Source: an uncultured Bacteroides sp. (GTDB lineage Bacteria; Bacteroidota; Bacteroidia; Bacteroidales; Bacteroidaceae). From it: a stretch of DNA of 64,000 bases. The stretch is from the NCBI RefSeq assembly GCF_963677685.1, contig NZ_OY782186.1, positions 3,100,001-3,164,000 of the forward strand, given 5' to 3'. The notes under the pieces are model-generated. The model made no database searches. It saw nothing but the letters and a program-made list of their open reading frames with translations, and had not been told where the DNA came from. Both the position numbers and the translations under genes were made by a program. Shown one piece after another: positions 36,318-45,151 of the stretch; the stretch's first letter is position 1; every line of letters begins with the position of its first letter.

Positions 36318-37187
36318 TCATTTCTTTGCTTTTAAAACAAAAGAAGAAGGAAGAGTTAATAACTGATATTGTATAGTCTTTGCCAATCGATAATCACCAA
36401 GAGCATTTGGATGAAGACGATCCATTGTAGCATTATGAAAATATTGTGATTGAGAATCAGCCAAAGGATACAAGCCACTAATCGAATACAAATCAATCAA
36501 AGGAACAGCCCACATAGAAGCAGCTTGTTTCAGTGCATCAACATAAGATTCAAGATAGATTCCGCAAGGATTGCAGAAATTTTCCGCAGGCTGTACATTC
36601 TTGTTGTTAAACTGTGCAAAAGAACGATGAATGGGCGTCATGATAATAATCTGTTGCTGAGGAAAATGATCTTTCAGATAAGCCATTGCCTTGTTAACAC
36701 GTCCACAAAATGTAGAATCATTCATTATCGGAGTTCTGAATTTGCGCATCACCTGTTTCCCATTGTAATTCGTTTCCTTCATTGACTCTGTGAAAAACTG
36801 TCCCATAGGTATGCCATGATTATAATCATTTGTGCCAGCAAAGATCAAGATTGCATCCACGGCCTCACCCTGTTGCTCATACAGCTTTATCGCTTGCTTA
36901 TAAATATCATTCCATTGATTGCCACTAATACCATACACTGAAGGTTCAATTCCCAACAACTCAGATAGATATTCCCAATAAACACAAGTCGTACCTACCC
37001 GACGCTTATCCGTCATCGAATCACCCAAGAAGGCAACCTTCTTGCCTTTCCACTGAGTTGATAACGTTTTTTCATTATTCTCTATTACAACCTTAGGAGC
37101 CCCTTTCGTTCTGGGCTGCTGAGCATAAATATTAGTATTTCCAACCAAAAGTAGCATACTAACAACGCTTAATACAATCTTTCTCAT
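36318..37187 (-). CDS. SGNH/GDSL-family hydrolase, exported
   Basis: A 289-residue esterase/lipase-fold protein with a signal peptide ending NIYAQQ. Catalytic blocks: block I AFLGDSMTDKRR (Ser), block III FAGTNDYNHG (Asn) and block V DRLHPNALGD (Asp-x-x-His). These are all intact. Likely an acyl-ester or sugar-ester hydrolase in the periplasm. It lies 12 bp after the beta-lactamase stop and may be co-transcribed. Confidence 0.9.
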   Translation of the reverse strand: MRKIVLSVVSMLLLVGNTNIYAQQPRTKGAPKVVIENNEKTLSTQWKGKKVAFLGDSMTDKRRVGTTCVYWEYLSELLGIEPSVYGISGNQWNDIYKQAIKLYEQQGEAVDAILIFAGTNDYNHGIPMGQFFTESMKETNYNGKQVMRKFRTPIMNDSTFCGRVNKAMAYLKDHFPQQQIIIMTPIHRSFAQFNNKNVQPAENFCNPCGIYLESYVDALKQAASMWAVPLIDLYSISGLYPLADSQSQYFHNATMDRLHPNALGDYRLAKTIQYQLLTLPSSFVLKAKK

Positions 37188-37199
37188 TATCGATATTAT

Positions 37200-37949
37200 T
37201 TATTTCACCTTACTTTGCAACAACTCTTGTGTATGCAATAATAGCTCTCTGCCTCCAAAGTTACCATGACCGGGTATTACAATACGGGCATCAGGATACT
37301 TCTCTATCACTTTAGCAATAGTTTGTGGCCATTCATCAACCACCGCATCCGATAAATTACCTAGTCCTTTAGCGCGAACATTCTTCACCATACAACCTCC
37401 AAAGAGTATTTTTTCCGAAGGAATCCAAACCACGATATTATCAGCCGCATGTCCGGCACCCGGATAATAACAACAAAGATCCATATCCCCGAGCTTTAGC
37501 GTTAGCGAATCCTTAAAGCCATGATCCGGTAGCGGCAAATTCTTCTCCTTAGCTATATCAATTGTCATCTGATTAGCATACGATTCCACCCCTAGCGTTT
37601 GCAAATACGACATACCACCCAAGCAATCTTCATGCCAATGGTTCGGTATAAATTTAGCCAACTTAGCATGCAAACTTTTTTCAATCCAATCATTTAAAAT
37701 AGCTGTTCGCTCGCTTGTTGAAGGAGTATCCAGTAAAGCCGCTTTATTTCCGTCTACAAGAATCAGTCCGTTGCAAGGCACAACTCCAAACCCCTCTATA
37801 TTGTCATAAGAAACATAAAAATAAGCTTTATCCGAAAGTTTCGTCACCTCCATGCCGGGACCCGCTTTAATCTTTTCACCAACAGATTGTGAATATCCCT
37901 TTAAGCAAAGGGCGGCAAGAAATAGAAATAGTATTTTTTTATAAGTCAT
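37200..37949 (-). CDS. Subclass B1 metallo-beta-lactamase, CfiA/CcrA-like
   Basis: Met at 37949 (MTYKKILFLFL) gives 249 residues, the length I recall for CfiA; the frame continues to 38027 but the -7 element at 37973-37980 excludes it. The signal peptide ends near GYSQ (residue 21). Zinc ligands are complete: His104, His106 and Asp108 in NHWHEDC, His167 in GAGHAADN, Cys186 in FGGCMVK, His228 in IPGHGNFGG. Stretches such as YANQMTIDIAKEKNLP and HGFKDSLT closely recall CfiA/CcrA. Residue 107 is Glu where I recall Gly. It should hydrolyse beta-lactams in the periplasm, but activity is not proven. Confidence 0.88.
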   Translation of the reverse strand: MTYKKILFLFLAALCLKGYSQSVGEKIKAGPGMEVTKLSDKAYFYVSYDNIEGFGVVPCNGLILVDGNKAALLDTPSTSERTAILNDWIEKSLHAKLAKFIPNHWHEDCLGGMSYLQTLGVESYANQMTIDIAKEKNLPLPDHGFKDSLTLKLGDMDLCCYYPGAGHAADNIVVWIPSEKILFGGCMVKNVRAKGLGNLSDAVVDEWPQTIAKVIEKYPDARIVIPGHGNFGGRELLLHTQELLQSKVK

Positions 37950-37972
37950 GATGTTTAATAGATATGTTTTCA

Positions 37973-37980
37973 CAAAGATA
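37973..37980 (-). promoter_or_regulatory. -7 element for the metallo-beta-lactamase gene
   Basis: Reads TATCTTTG on the minus strand, 23 bp upstream of the start. A second match (TAACTTTG) lies at 37994-38001. No IS element sits between, so the native promoter is intact. Confidence 0.6.
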
Positions 37981-38033
37981 TTAGTATTTTCATCAAAGTT
38001 ACATTTCAATAACATCTTTTTCAACATTATCCA

Positions 38034-38670
38034 TTATTTTAAAAATAGACCAATCCCGACTCCCCGCTGAGTTCTTATTTCCAAATTAGGATCTGCTAAT
38101 ATTTTTTTTCTCAATTTAGTGATAAAAACATCTAAACTACGCGAAGCATAATATTTATTATCATCTTTAGCATTCCAAAAAGTTTTCAACAAATCAACCC
38201 GTTTTACAGTCTCACCCATACTTCTACACAAAGTCTCTAACAAACTGCTTTCTAATGTTGTTAAAACAACATCTCCCGTTTTCTCATTTTTTAGGATACA
38301 ATGCTCAATATCTAATATGTAAGTCCCGAATTTTATAAGATTTGTATCATCTATAACCCTTCTACTTCCTTTGAGTTTCATTAATGCCTTTATATGCGCA
38401 TCAAGCTCTCTGGGCATAAAAGGTTTTCTTATATAGCTATTGCCACCTAATTCATAACCAGTCATTACATTCTTTGCTGAAATGTTGGATGAAGCAAATA
38501 AAATAAGCACTTCTTCATCTTGGGCACTATCATTAGCATAAAGTACAAAAGCAGAATTCAAATACTCTTTTTGCTTCCGTACAGTGTGATAATTTGAATA
38601 AAATAAAGAGGCATATCAAAACACTAATTATCATAACAGTGGGAAAAATTGAAGCTTGTATTTTTCTCAT
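38034..38670 (-). pseudogene. Deletion scar: histidine-kinase N-terminus joined to response-regulator C-terminus
   Basis: A Met at 38670 opens MRKIQASIFPTVMIISV, a membrane helix typical of histidine-kinase starts; after one frameshift near 38590 it continues KQKEYLNSAFVLYANDSA. This runs into VLILFASSNISAKNV, the middle of a receiver domain, followed by YELGGNSYIRKPFMPRELDA and an OmpR-type winged helix (KRVDLLKTFWNAKDDN, SLDVFITKLRKKI). The receiver's phospho-acceptor Asp and N-terminus are absent. The kinase body and the start of the regulator were evidently deleted from an RprXY-like kinase-regulator pair. The remaining 175-codon frame (38034-38561) could still make a DNA-binding fragment. 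Confidence 0.75.
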
Positions 38671-38715
38671 ATCGCCAAATGCATTTCAAGATTAACATAT
38701 CGACTTATATGTTAA

Positions 38716-39084
38716 GAAGTTCCCTTACTCACGGCTCTTAGCATGCTCGAGTCAATCATCCGCTTTTATCCATATAGTAATTCCTCTATGGAAATAATTA
38801 AAGGACTCAGAAAAGGCAAATCCTTTGCAGACCAAATAGAGCAGTTTCGTGAAATCTATGATAACAGACTGATTACTCTAATACGCGTTGGCGAAGAGAC
38901 AAACTCTTTAGATAAAATGTTACTAAACCAAGCGAATGACATGACTTCCGAATTAGAACACAATCTGAAACAATTGGGTAATGTGTTAGAGCCTATTCTC
39001 ATCATCTGCATTGGAACTATTGTAGCCTTTGTACTCATTGCAATGTATATGCCGATGTTCCAATTGGGGCAGACAATTAATTAA
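38716..39084 (+). pseudogene. Type II secretion GspF C-terminal fragment
   Basis: Codons from 38716 read EVPLLTALSMLESIIRFYP, then IIKGLRKGKSFADQIEQF and a final membrane helix ILIICIGTIVAFVLIAMYMP. This is the second GspF/PilC cytoplasmic repeat plus its helix, starting directly after a stop codon. A full GspF is about 400 residues, so three quarters are missing, and no other gsp gene is near. Confidence 0.75.
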
Positions 39085-39141
39085 GCGACGGCAAATATTC
39101 ATCATTATTTAGAGATATAGAACTTAATCAAATGTTCCATT

Positions 39142-39424
39142 TTATATGCCAGTCCAAACGATCGCTCTTGTAAATGATGCCAAGTGTTTTTTAAAGATAT
39201 CACGTATGCACTTTTTCATCTCAGAGAGCTCCTTTTCTTCAAGAGTCTATTTGATTATGCCATTGCCGGAGAAACCGCCTTTGCCGTATTGAGCATATTC
39301 TTCCCGCCAGCGATAAATTAAGGCAAGCACTTACACCAAGTTCACGAGCTAAACCACTCACGTTTTTTCTCTCATAACTCAAATTGACGGTATTTTCTTT
39401 AAAAAGAGTGTCGTACTGTTGCAT
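39142..39424 (-). pseudogene. Decayed IS3-family orfA transposase
   Basis: The start MQQYDTLFKENTVNLSYERK with NVSGLARELGVSA is a helix-turn-helix typical of IS3 OrfA. A frameshift after GVSAC moves the continuation to another frame (YRWREEYAQYGKGGFSG), and an in-frame TAG follows before TLEEKELSEMKKCIRDI. The orfB (DDE) part is missing. It is an inert remnant. Confidence 0.8.
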
Positions 39425-39480
39425 ATAAAGTATAGCTATCTTTGAAGGTAGAATTGGAATTTAGACGCTTAACTAGCCCC
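39425..39480 (-). mobile_element. Presumed 5' end of the IS3 remnant
   Basis: Bases upstream of the orfA start, including CTATCTTTGAAGGTAG (plus strand), recur in diverged form at 53020-53066. No matching right end is visible in the window. Confidence 0.45.
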
Positions 39481-39543
39481 AAGCGAAATTATGGATAGTT
39501 TTTTTAATAGGTATTCAATTAGGATTACCACTCCGTATACAAG

Positions 39544-39993
39544 TTATTTTCCCTCGATTTCACTATTCCAACCAATTTTTTTCTTCACAATATTAAGTAA
39601 ATCCTTATTATCTTTCAGAACTTTCCCATCTCGATAAATTCCATTAAATTCACCTAAGTAAATCGTATCATTTGGAAGACTATCATTATAATATATTATA
39701 ATCATTATCCTAGGGTCTATTTCTTTTATAGAATCATTATCCATAGGCAAAAGTTCCTCATGTAAATTTGAAATACTTTTTATGAATATATCATCATAAG
39801 TCGTTAAAAAATTCAAGCCATCACCAAAAGTAGAATAAAAAGATTCAGGCGTACAATACGCCGATACTGGAAGGTATGTCCCTTCCCAACCATATATTAG
39901 CTTAATTTTTGATATATCCTTACTCACTAATGCATCACTCAGTAAAGCAAATAGCATTATAATAAAAATTCTTTTTTTCATTCCGATGTCCAA
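39544..39993 (-). CDS. Candidate immunity protein for the HEAAH Rhs toxin, exported
   Basis: A 149-residue protein with a signal-like N-terminus after MDIG (a start at MKKRIFIIMLFALLSDALVS is likely). No family is recognised. It lies 15 bp downstream of the Rhs toxin-tail gene, where immunity genes sit in polymorphic-toxin systems, and its predicted export matches a partner for a toxin acting outside the cytoplasm. The immunity role is inferred from position only. Confidence 0.6.
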   Translation of the reverse strand: MDIGMKKRIFIIMLFALLSDALVSKDISKIKLIYGWEGTYLPVSAYCTPESFYSTFGDGLNFLTTYDDIFIKSISNLHEELLPMDNDSIKEIDPRIMIIIYYNDSLPNDTIYLGEFNGIYRDGKVLKDNKDLLNIVKKKIGWNSEIEGK

Positions 39994-40008
39994 CTACTAT
40001 TAAAATTA

Positions 40009-40800
40009 CTATTTTTTTCTCAACTCTTCTGATTGCTGTGTATTTAACTCTTGATTAGAAGTAACTGACTTAGTCACAATCCATTGCCCTTCACTATGTT
40101 TTTTTCTTCCTTGATGAGTTTTAGATAGTTCTCCATTTGCTTTAGCCGTATCCAATTCTGCTCCCTTAATTACTTTTCGTTCTTCAACTGTGTGGTAGTT
40201 AGCATCTGGAGCATTATCTAAACCAATCGTTTTATCATTTACGCCATGCGCCGCTTCATGTTCAAGCCCTGTTGCCGGAGATAATATACTTCCATCATTC
40301 AACTGTAAGCCAGCATTTGTGTTAAATCTAATATAACCGCCATTAGAAAAGATATATTTATTATCTCTAGTAGTCTCAACTACACCTATATTGAATTTGC
40401 TACTCATTGCTGCTATTTTAAGATTTTTTCCACCACCATGTCCCACATCATAACTATAAGCTACAATTACAGATCTCACAAACCCATTTTTTGGCGCAAC
40501 AGATATATTTTGGCCGTTAAAAACAAAAGACTCCTGTTTTCCACTTCCATTTCGATACCAAATAACAATTTTCCTCCCATCCGGATCTATATACTTCAGC
40601 GGATTATTAGCGCAATATGCATATGGGCTAATCCCATAATACTTCTCCGCCGAAGGATCCACCGTACTAAACCTACCCAAAACAGGATCCATCAACCGAG
40701 CTGAGTAATCATAAAGATTCAATCCTTTCTCCGTATCCAATTCCTTACCGTTGTACTTGTAAGGTTGTTTACTGGTAGTAACACCTTCAACAAATGACAT
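40009..40800 (-). CDS. Rhs core fragment with C-terminal metallopeptidase-like toxin
   Basis: A 263-codon frame. Residues 1-75 are the conserved Rhs-associated core (KQPYKYNGKELDTEKGLNLY, MDPVLGRFSTVDP, ISPYAYCANNPLKYIDPDG), and the tip is residues 76-263. The tip contains LEHEAAHG (HEAAH at 181-185) and YHTVEERKVI, resembling the zinc site of NleD/M91-like toxin peptidases. Core sequence continues upstream to about 40857 (RENASGGIVQTSHYY), so this is only the 3' end of an Rhs gene with no proper start. Whether it is expressed is unclear. Confidence 0.75.
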   Translation of the reverse strand: MSFVEGVTTSKQPYKYNGKELDTEKGLNLYDYSARLMDPVLGRFSTVDPSAEKYYGISPYAYCANNPLKYIDPDGRKIVIWYRNGSGKQESFVFNGQNISVAPKNGFVRSVIVAYSYDVGHGGGKNLKIAAMSSKFNIGVVETTRDNKYIFSNGGYIRFNTNAGLQLNDGSILSPATGLEHEAAHGVNDKTIGLDNAPDANYHTVEERKVIKGAELDTAKANGELSKTHQGRKKHSEGQWIVTKSVTSNQELNTQQSEELRKK

Positions 40801-40899
40801 TCCGAACAGATAGTAATGACTTGTCTGAACAATCCCTCCACTAGCATTCTCTCTTATTTTTTAATCCAATATCTCACAGTTTATCCAGATAAAAAGCAG

Positions 40900-41181
40900 T
40901 TATATAAACAGTGATCTTATATAGAAAACCACATAAAGAACCCAAGCTATTAATATTATTAAGGATATTGCAAACCCTGTTTTATTCTTTTTCATCCATG
41001 ATCCATAAAAAAACAAACTAATAGAGAAAGCAATAATACAAATAAATGGCATCAAATAAAAAGAATACACTGCTATTTCAAATGGTCTTTCAGAAACATC
41101 CTCCACTAAGCTATATATAAACACAATAGTCAATAGTGTCCAAGCGCCTAAAGTAAGCAATGTAATTTTGATAGGATTCAT
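40900..41181 (-). CDS. Small membrane protein, candidate immunity to the lipase-type Rhs toxin
   Basis: A 93-residue protein with three likely membrane helices (LTLGAWTLLTIVFIYSLV, AVYSFYLMPFICIIAFSISL, GFAISLIILIAWVLYVVFYI). It follows the broken Rhs-lipase gene by 12 bp. Membrane immunity proteins are common partners of membrane-targeting toxins such as lipases. No family is recognised; the role is inferred from position. Confidence 0.55.
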   Translation of the reverse strand: MNPIKITLLTLGAWTLLTIVFIYSLVEDVSERPFEIAVYSFYLMPFICIIAFSISLFFYGSWMKKNKTGFAISLIILIAWVLYVVFYIRSLFI

Positions 41182-41193
41182 AATTATTCTATT

Positions 41194-42559
41194 TTAATAT
41201 GGTACTATCTCGTTATTTACAATTTTGTATCTACCTTCTGGTAAATTTTGGATTTGATTCATAAAGTCTGAAATATAGTGAGTTTGATTTCTGTCAACAC
41301 TTGTATCCTTAGATTCAGCGCCCTCTATCTTTTTATTACCAGCAATCCAATCTTTTGAATGAAAAAATTGATATATTTTTATGCCAGTAACTGCTTTCTG
41401 CTCTTTTGGTTGAAAAGGTGCAAAATCAGCCTCGAAATCAATAAGGTTGATAGGTACTCCACGCAATAGACCCTACTATAAAACCTTTTGCATAGGCAGC
41501 TCCCATACTGTGAGTAATGATCTTAATGGCTTCTTTGAAGCTTCCATTCTTATTCTGATATGCAAAAAGAAAATAACGGGCATACCTTTTTCCTGCATTA
41601 AGTCCCACATCCTTCCCATCAGCCACAGAGTAATTCAAAGGAAAATTCCTGTCACCACCATACGAGCCATCAATATAGTCAGCCTTTCAATCTTTTATAT
41701 GATTCACTACTTTTTTATCAAAACCGCCCCAATATGCAGACATATCCTCTCTGTTTTTAAAATCACCAAAATGCATTCCATTTATAAAAATGACTAATCT
41801 TCCATCCGGATCAATAGCATTCACTGGATTCACTGCACAATAGGCATATGGGCTAATTCCATAATATTTCTCAGCCTTAGGGTCAATAGTACCAAACCTA
41901 CCCAAGACAGGATTCATCAATCGGGCTAAGTAATCATACAAATTCAATTCTTTCTCCATATCCAGTTCCTTACCATTGTATTTATAAGGTTGTTTACTCG
42001 TACTAACACCTCCGCAAAAGACATCCCGAATGGATAGTAATGGCTTGTCTGAACAATCCCGCCCGTTAGCATTCGCTACCACACGATTATTACCAAAATG
42101 ATCTGTGAAATAGAAGTAGTAAGCACCACCTTCTATATGACCACCATCAATCAAAATACGTTTCAAAGAACCATTTTCATAGATCATATTGCCAACATAG
42201 TCCGTTCTCTTATCACCTATGACTAATTGTAATTTACGACCGTCAGTGGCATACGTGTATGTATTTATGCCTTGGCCTAGAGCATTATTTATCGTAATGC
42301 TTCGAGGCGAATTTAGTAAATTATACGTAATTCCTGTTATTCCTTTATTTAAATTTTGCGTTAAATTACCATTTAAGTCATAACAATATTCTTTTACTGT
42401 ATTGGAGTTGTTCTTAAAATCCATAGATGCCGACAAAGTAACGTTTGTTCCCGCATCATCAGCTTTAACCAGTTGATTACCCGCATAAACCATACTAAGA
42501 TTATCAATAGTGCCGAAAGTAGTCGTACCCGTACGACCGTTAGAAAGCAGATTTATCAT
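41194..42559 (-). pseudogene. Rhs core fragment with lipase-like tip, broken by TGA and a frameshift
   Basis: The frame 42559-41687 carries YD-repeat/Rhs sequence and core (KYNGKELDMEKELNLYDY, ISPYAYCAVNPVNAIDPDG), then a tip RLVIFINGMHFGDF. A TGA at 41687-41689 interrupts it; reading on in frame gives KADYIDGSYGGDRNF, then IITHSMGAAYAKGFI, a THSMG nucleophile elbow of an alpha/beta hydrolase. A frameshift between about 41438 and 41466 leads to RGVPINLIDFEADFAPFQP and the stop at 41194. The intact toxin was probably a phospholipase. In the core, about 20 codons are also misread between two compensating indels. Confidence 0.78.
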
Positions 42560-42811
42560 ATTATTTCATATTCTTTTTATGGTCTTATCAATTTCTCTTC
42601 ATAACAAAATTCTATCTTGATAAAACATTGAAATCGGGCTAGCCTTTATCTATTTCTGAATCATATTTGGAGTCAAACCAAAAATATGATATTTCTTCCG
42701 CTCCTTTATAATAGCAAACTAAACTCTGTTTACGGAAAAGTACCCACGTCTAAATATCACTACACAAAATTCAGATAATTCCTTAAAGAAAGACTACCAA
42801 GGCTACTTCTT

Positions 42812-43499
42812 TTAATTCTCTACAATAAGATTGGTTGCTGGAATAAAATCCAAGCCCGTTAATCCAGTAGAAACAATGTCATTTTTCAATCGCTCACTAA
42901 TATAAGTATTCCCATCTATTATACTGATTTTGAATAAATCAAGCTCATTATTAAAAGATTTATTCATGACGATTTTATTCCCCCATATAGTCCAAGCAAT
43001 ATTGTCCTTTTCTTCTTCGAAAATTTTTCTTTTCTCAAGTAGATTTTTTTTTAGAATCGACTGACACAACCCCGTCTTTTTCATTCGTTGAAAGATTACA
43101 TTTTTCAAAAGTAGATTTCTTATAGTCTACAAAATCAGAATAACCAGAAGTCATAAAGAGTAAGAAATAATCATATTTAACCTTTCTTATATATAAGCCA
43201 AGAGGATAAAAACAGTGTGGATATAAATTATATTTTTCAATAATATTTTTTGCCTTTTCACTAACAATATACCCAATACTAAAACCATCGCTAACAAAAT
43301 CCGTCTGCTTGGCTGTGCCTGATAACATAATACCATCAAGATTAGGGATATAATCAGGAAATGAGTTCCAATATTTATATATACTAAACAAAGCATGCGG
43401 ACCTCTGGGATCATAGCCCTTGATAAACTTATATGCCTGAGGATAATCACTCCCTATAACATTCGGATTCAAAGTTTTATCAATTATATAATAATTCAT
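42812..43499 (-). pseudogene. Imm11/Imm43-like immunity gene with homopolymer frameshift
   Basis: The frame 43499-43035 (MNYYIIDKTLNPNVIG onward, 154 codons) ends just after a run of nine A (minus strand, 43044-43052). With eight A the frame continues as SKKNLLEKRKIFEEEKDN to 42812, ending ISERLKNDIVSTGLTGLDF, the C-terminal signature I associate with DUF1629/Imm11-type immunity proteins. The whole would be about 228 residues. It follows the AHH-like toxin tail by 43 bp. The frameshift may be real, reversible by slippage, or a sequencing error. Confidence 0.72.
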
Positions 43500-43542
43500 A
43501 CTATTACATTAAATTATTAGACATTTCTTATATTCGATAATT

Positions 43543-43935
43543 TTATGGCACTTCTTTTTCTTCAGGTATAGGCCTAATTTTTTCAGACTTTACAACTCTT
43601 GTGTTGTCAGAAGGTGCAAGTAAATAATTTACTCTCATATCATTTATTTTAGAACAGGGATTACTCTCTATGGCATTTTTAGCTTCAGAAACCGTTTGTC
43701 TTACAAACCTTACAGCTTCTTCTAGGCTAGCATTAGGATATCTATTATTGAAATTATCTAATTTCTCACCTATTTGCTTTGTGTAATCTGGCTGCTTTCC
43801 ATGTTGTCCCTCTCCAGTGGCTTTGCTGAATTTATCTACCGATATTTTATTTTCCTTCCCTTCTAATTTAAAGCCTCCTTCCCTTGCTTGTTCAATAATT
43901 CTATTACCTTTCAGTGAGCGTAGAATAATGTGATC
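43543..43935 (-). pseudogene. Start-less AHH-like nuclease toxin tail
   Basis: A 130-codon open stretch without a start, reading KDHIILRSLKGNRIIEQA, GFKLEGKENKISVDKFSKA, GQHGKQPDYTKQIGEKLDNF and ending IPEEKEVP. The pattern fits the C-terminal AHH (HNH/Endo VII) nuclease toxins of Rhs proteins. The paired His and the second HG-x-HP His are replaced here (DHII and HGKQP), so activity is doubtful. It begins right after the stop of the preceding lipoprotein gene, so no Rhs core remains. Confidence 0.65.
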
Positions 43936-43939
43936 CTTT

Positions 43940-44578
43940 TTAAAAAAATATAGTCCAATACATAATATATTTACGATTTATATACACACCCTTGCAATAA
44001 CCTTTACTATGAGTTCTAGGAAGTAACTTCAATCTTTTCATATAAACATCGGTATTTCTATTGAATATTGATCGATATTCAACAACATACTTCAATGAGC
44101 TATCTATAGTTAAGGCATCCGTTATCATACTGCTATCATCAAACGTATAACCATCAAAATAAGGAATGGGAACCTGGCCTTCTTTCAAGCATTTCTCAAC
44201 ATATTTATAATTATCCGATTGTTTTATGATGCAAAAATCATGGTTTACATTTACTGGTAATTTAGATAAACTATTTTTCAAACTATCAATAATATTATTC
44301 TGCACTTTTTTATCTGGTAATCTTACTAACATCATAAAACTTTGATATATACTATTTTGTTCTTTTTCAAAGGAACATTCAATTGGCAAAGTTGTAATTT
44401 CATTAGGGAAATGATCAAAAAATAATCCTGGATTAAGAATTGTCAGCCTCATTTCTTGATATTTTACATTTACATATCGAAAATTGATTTCAAATTCTTT
44501 ATTACTTCCTTTCTTATTCGTATGATTAGAACAAGCAACAAAAAAAAACATTAATAATATTATAAAATTTTTATTCAT
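43940..44578 (-). CDS. Candidate immunity lipoprotein
   Basis: A 212-residue protein with a signal sequence and lipobox FVAC at about residues 13-16 (MNKNFIILLMFFFVACSN). No family is recognised. It lies about 60 bp downstream of a degenerate Rhs toxin tail (44642-44960) and directly upstream of the AHH tail, the typical place for an immunity gene. Its frame is intact while the toxin is not. Confidence 0.6.
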   Translation of the reverse strand: MNKNFIILLMFFFVACSNHTNKKGSNKEFEINFRYVNVKYQEMRLTILNPGLFFDHFPNEITTLPIECSFEKEQNSIYQSFMMLVRLPDKKVQNNIIDSLKNSLSKLPVNVNHDFCIIKQSDNYKYVEKCLKEGQVPIPYFDGYTFDDSSMITDALTIDSSLKYVVEYRSIFNRNTDVYMKRLKLLPRTHSKGYCKGVYINRKYIMYWTIFF

Positions 44579-44641
44579 TATATCTATTCTCCTAATATTT
44601 ACCTTGAACCATAATATATATCAAATTCATAAACTTTTCAG

Positions 44642-44960
44642 CTACATTATGCACCTCTTATCTTGTTCTGTACTAAGTATCCCTAAAGAGGCTCCCTTAA
44701 GAACTTTATATTCTACAATTTCACTCTCCGTTTTATTAGCAATAGCAAATTTTAATTCCCTAGAAGAAAGTCCTTCTTTATATAAATCTTTCTGTGATTT
44801 TGCATAAGATTTATACCGATTAGAAATTTATTCTGTCATAAAAGTTTCCACTGTTTTCTATCCACCATCAGCATCAGCAACTATGTAAAAACCTTTCTTC
44901 GTATCTAATTACACACCATTGTACTTGCAAGATTGTTTACTACTTGTTACGCTATTTGTA
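44642..44960 (-). pseudogene. Degenerate Rhs core plus toxin tail
   Basis: Reading leftwards: VTSSKQSCKYNGV, a TAA-like stop, LDTKKGFY and KTVETF are remains of the Rhs core motif SKQPYKYNGKELDTEKG. After more stops comes an intact 62-codon stretch NRYKSYAKSQKDLYKEGLSS ending EQDKRCIM and TAG at 44642-44644. The tail matches no family I know. Confidence 0.6.
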
Positions 44961-45151
44961 ATATATATAAATCAAAAAGATAGTATATTTTAAAACTCAT
45001 TAATTCCGACAAGGCTATTTACAATACAATGTCTATTAAATACTTACGCTATGTACTATTCTTAAAACAGAATTGAAATTCAGAGATCAGGTTAAGCCAC
45101 AAGCCAAATTATCTTTCACACAAAAGATCAAACAATGACAAACAGAAAAAA
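44961..45151. other. Spacer inside the Rhs island
   Basis: About 190 bp of AT-rich DNA between the degenerate tail and the first paralogous lipoprotein gene. I see no gene, hairpin or promoter. Confidence 0.5.

Noticed and set aside
38743..39084. Functional type II secretion gene
   Set aside because: Only about the last quarter of GspF is left, following a stop codon, with no partner genes.
41438..41466. Two separate small genes at 41194-41466 and 41438-41638
   Set aside because: Their translations continue one hydrolase domain in shifted frames, so they are pieces of the broken Rhs-lipase gene.
44604..44807. Plus-strand frame in the Rhs island
   Set aside because: It is antisense to the degenerate toxin tail, which reads better on the minus strand.
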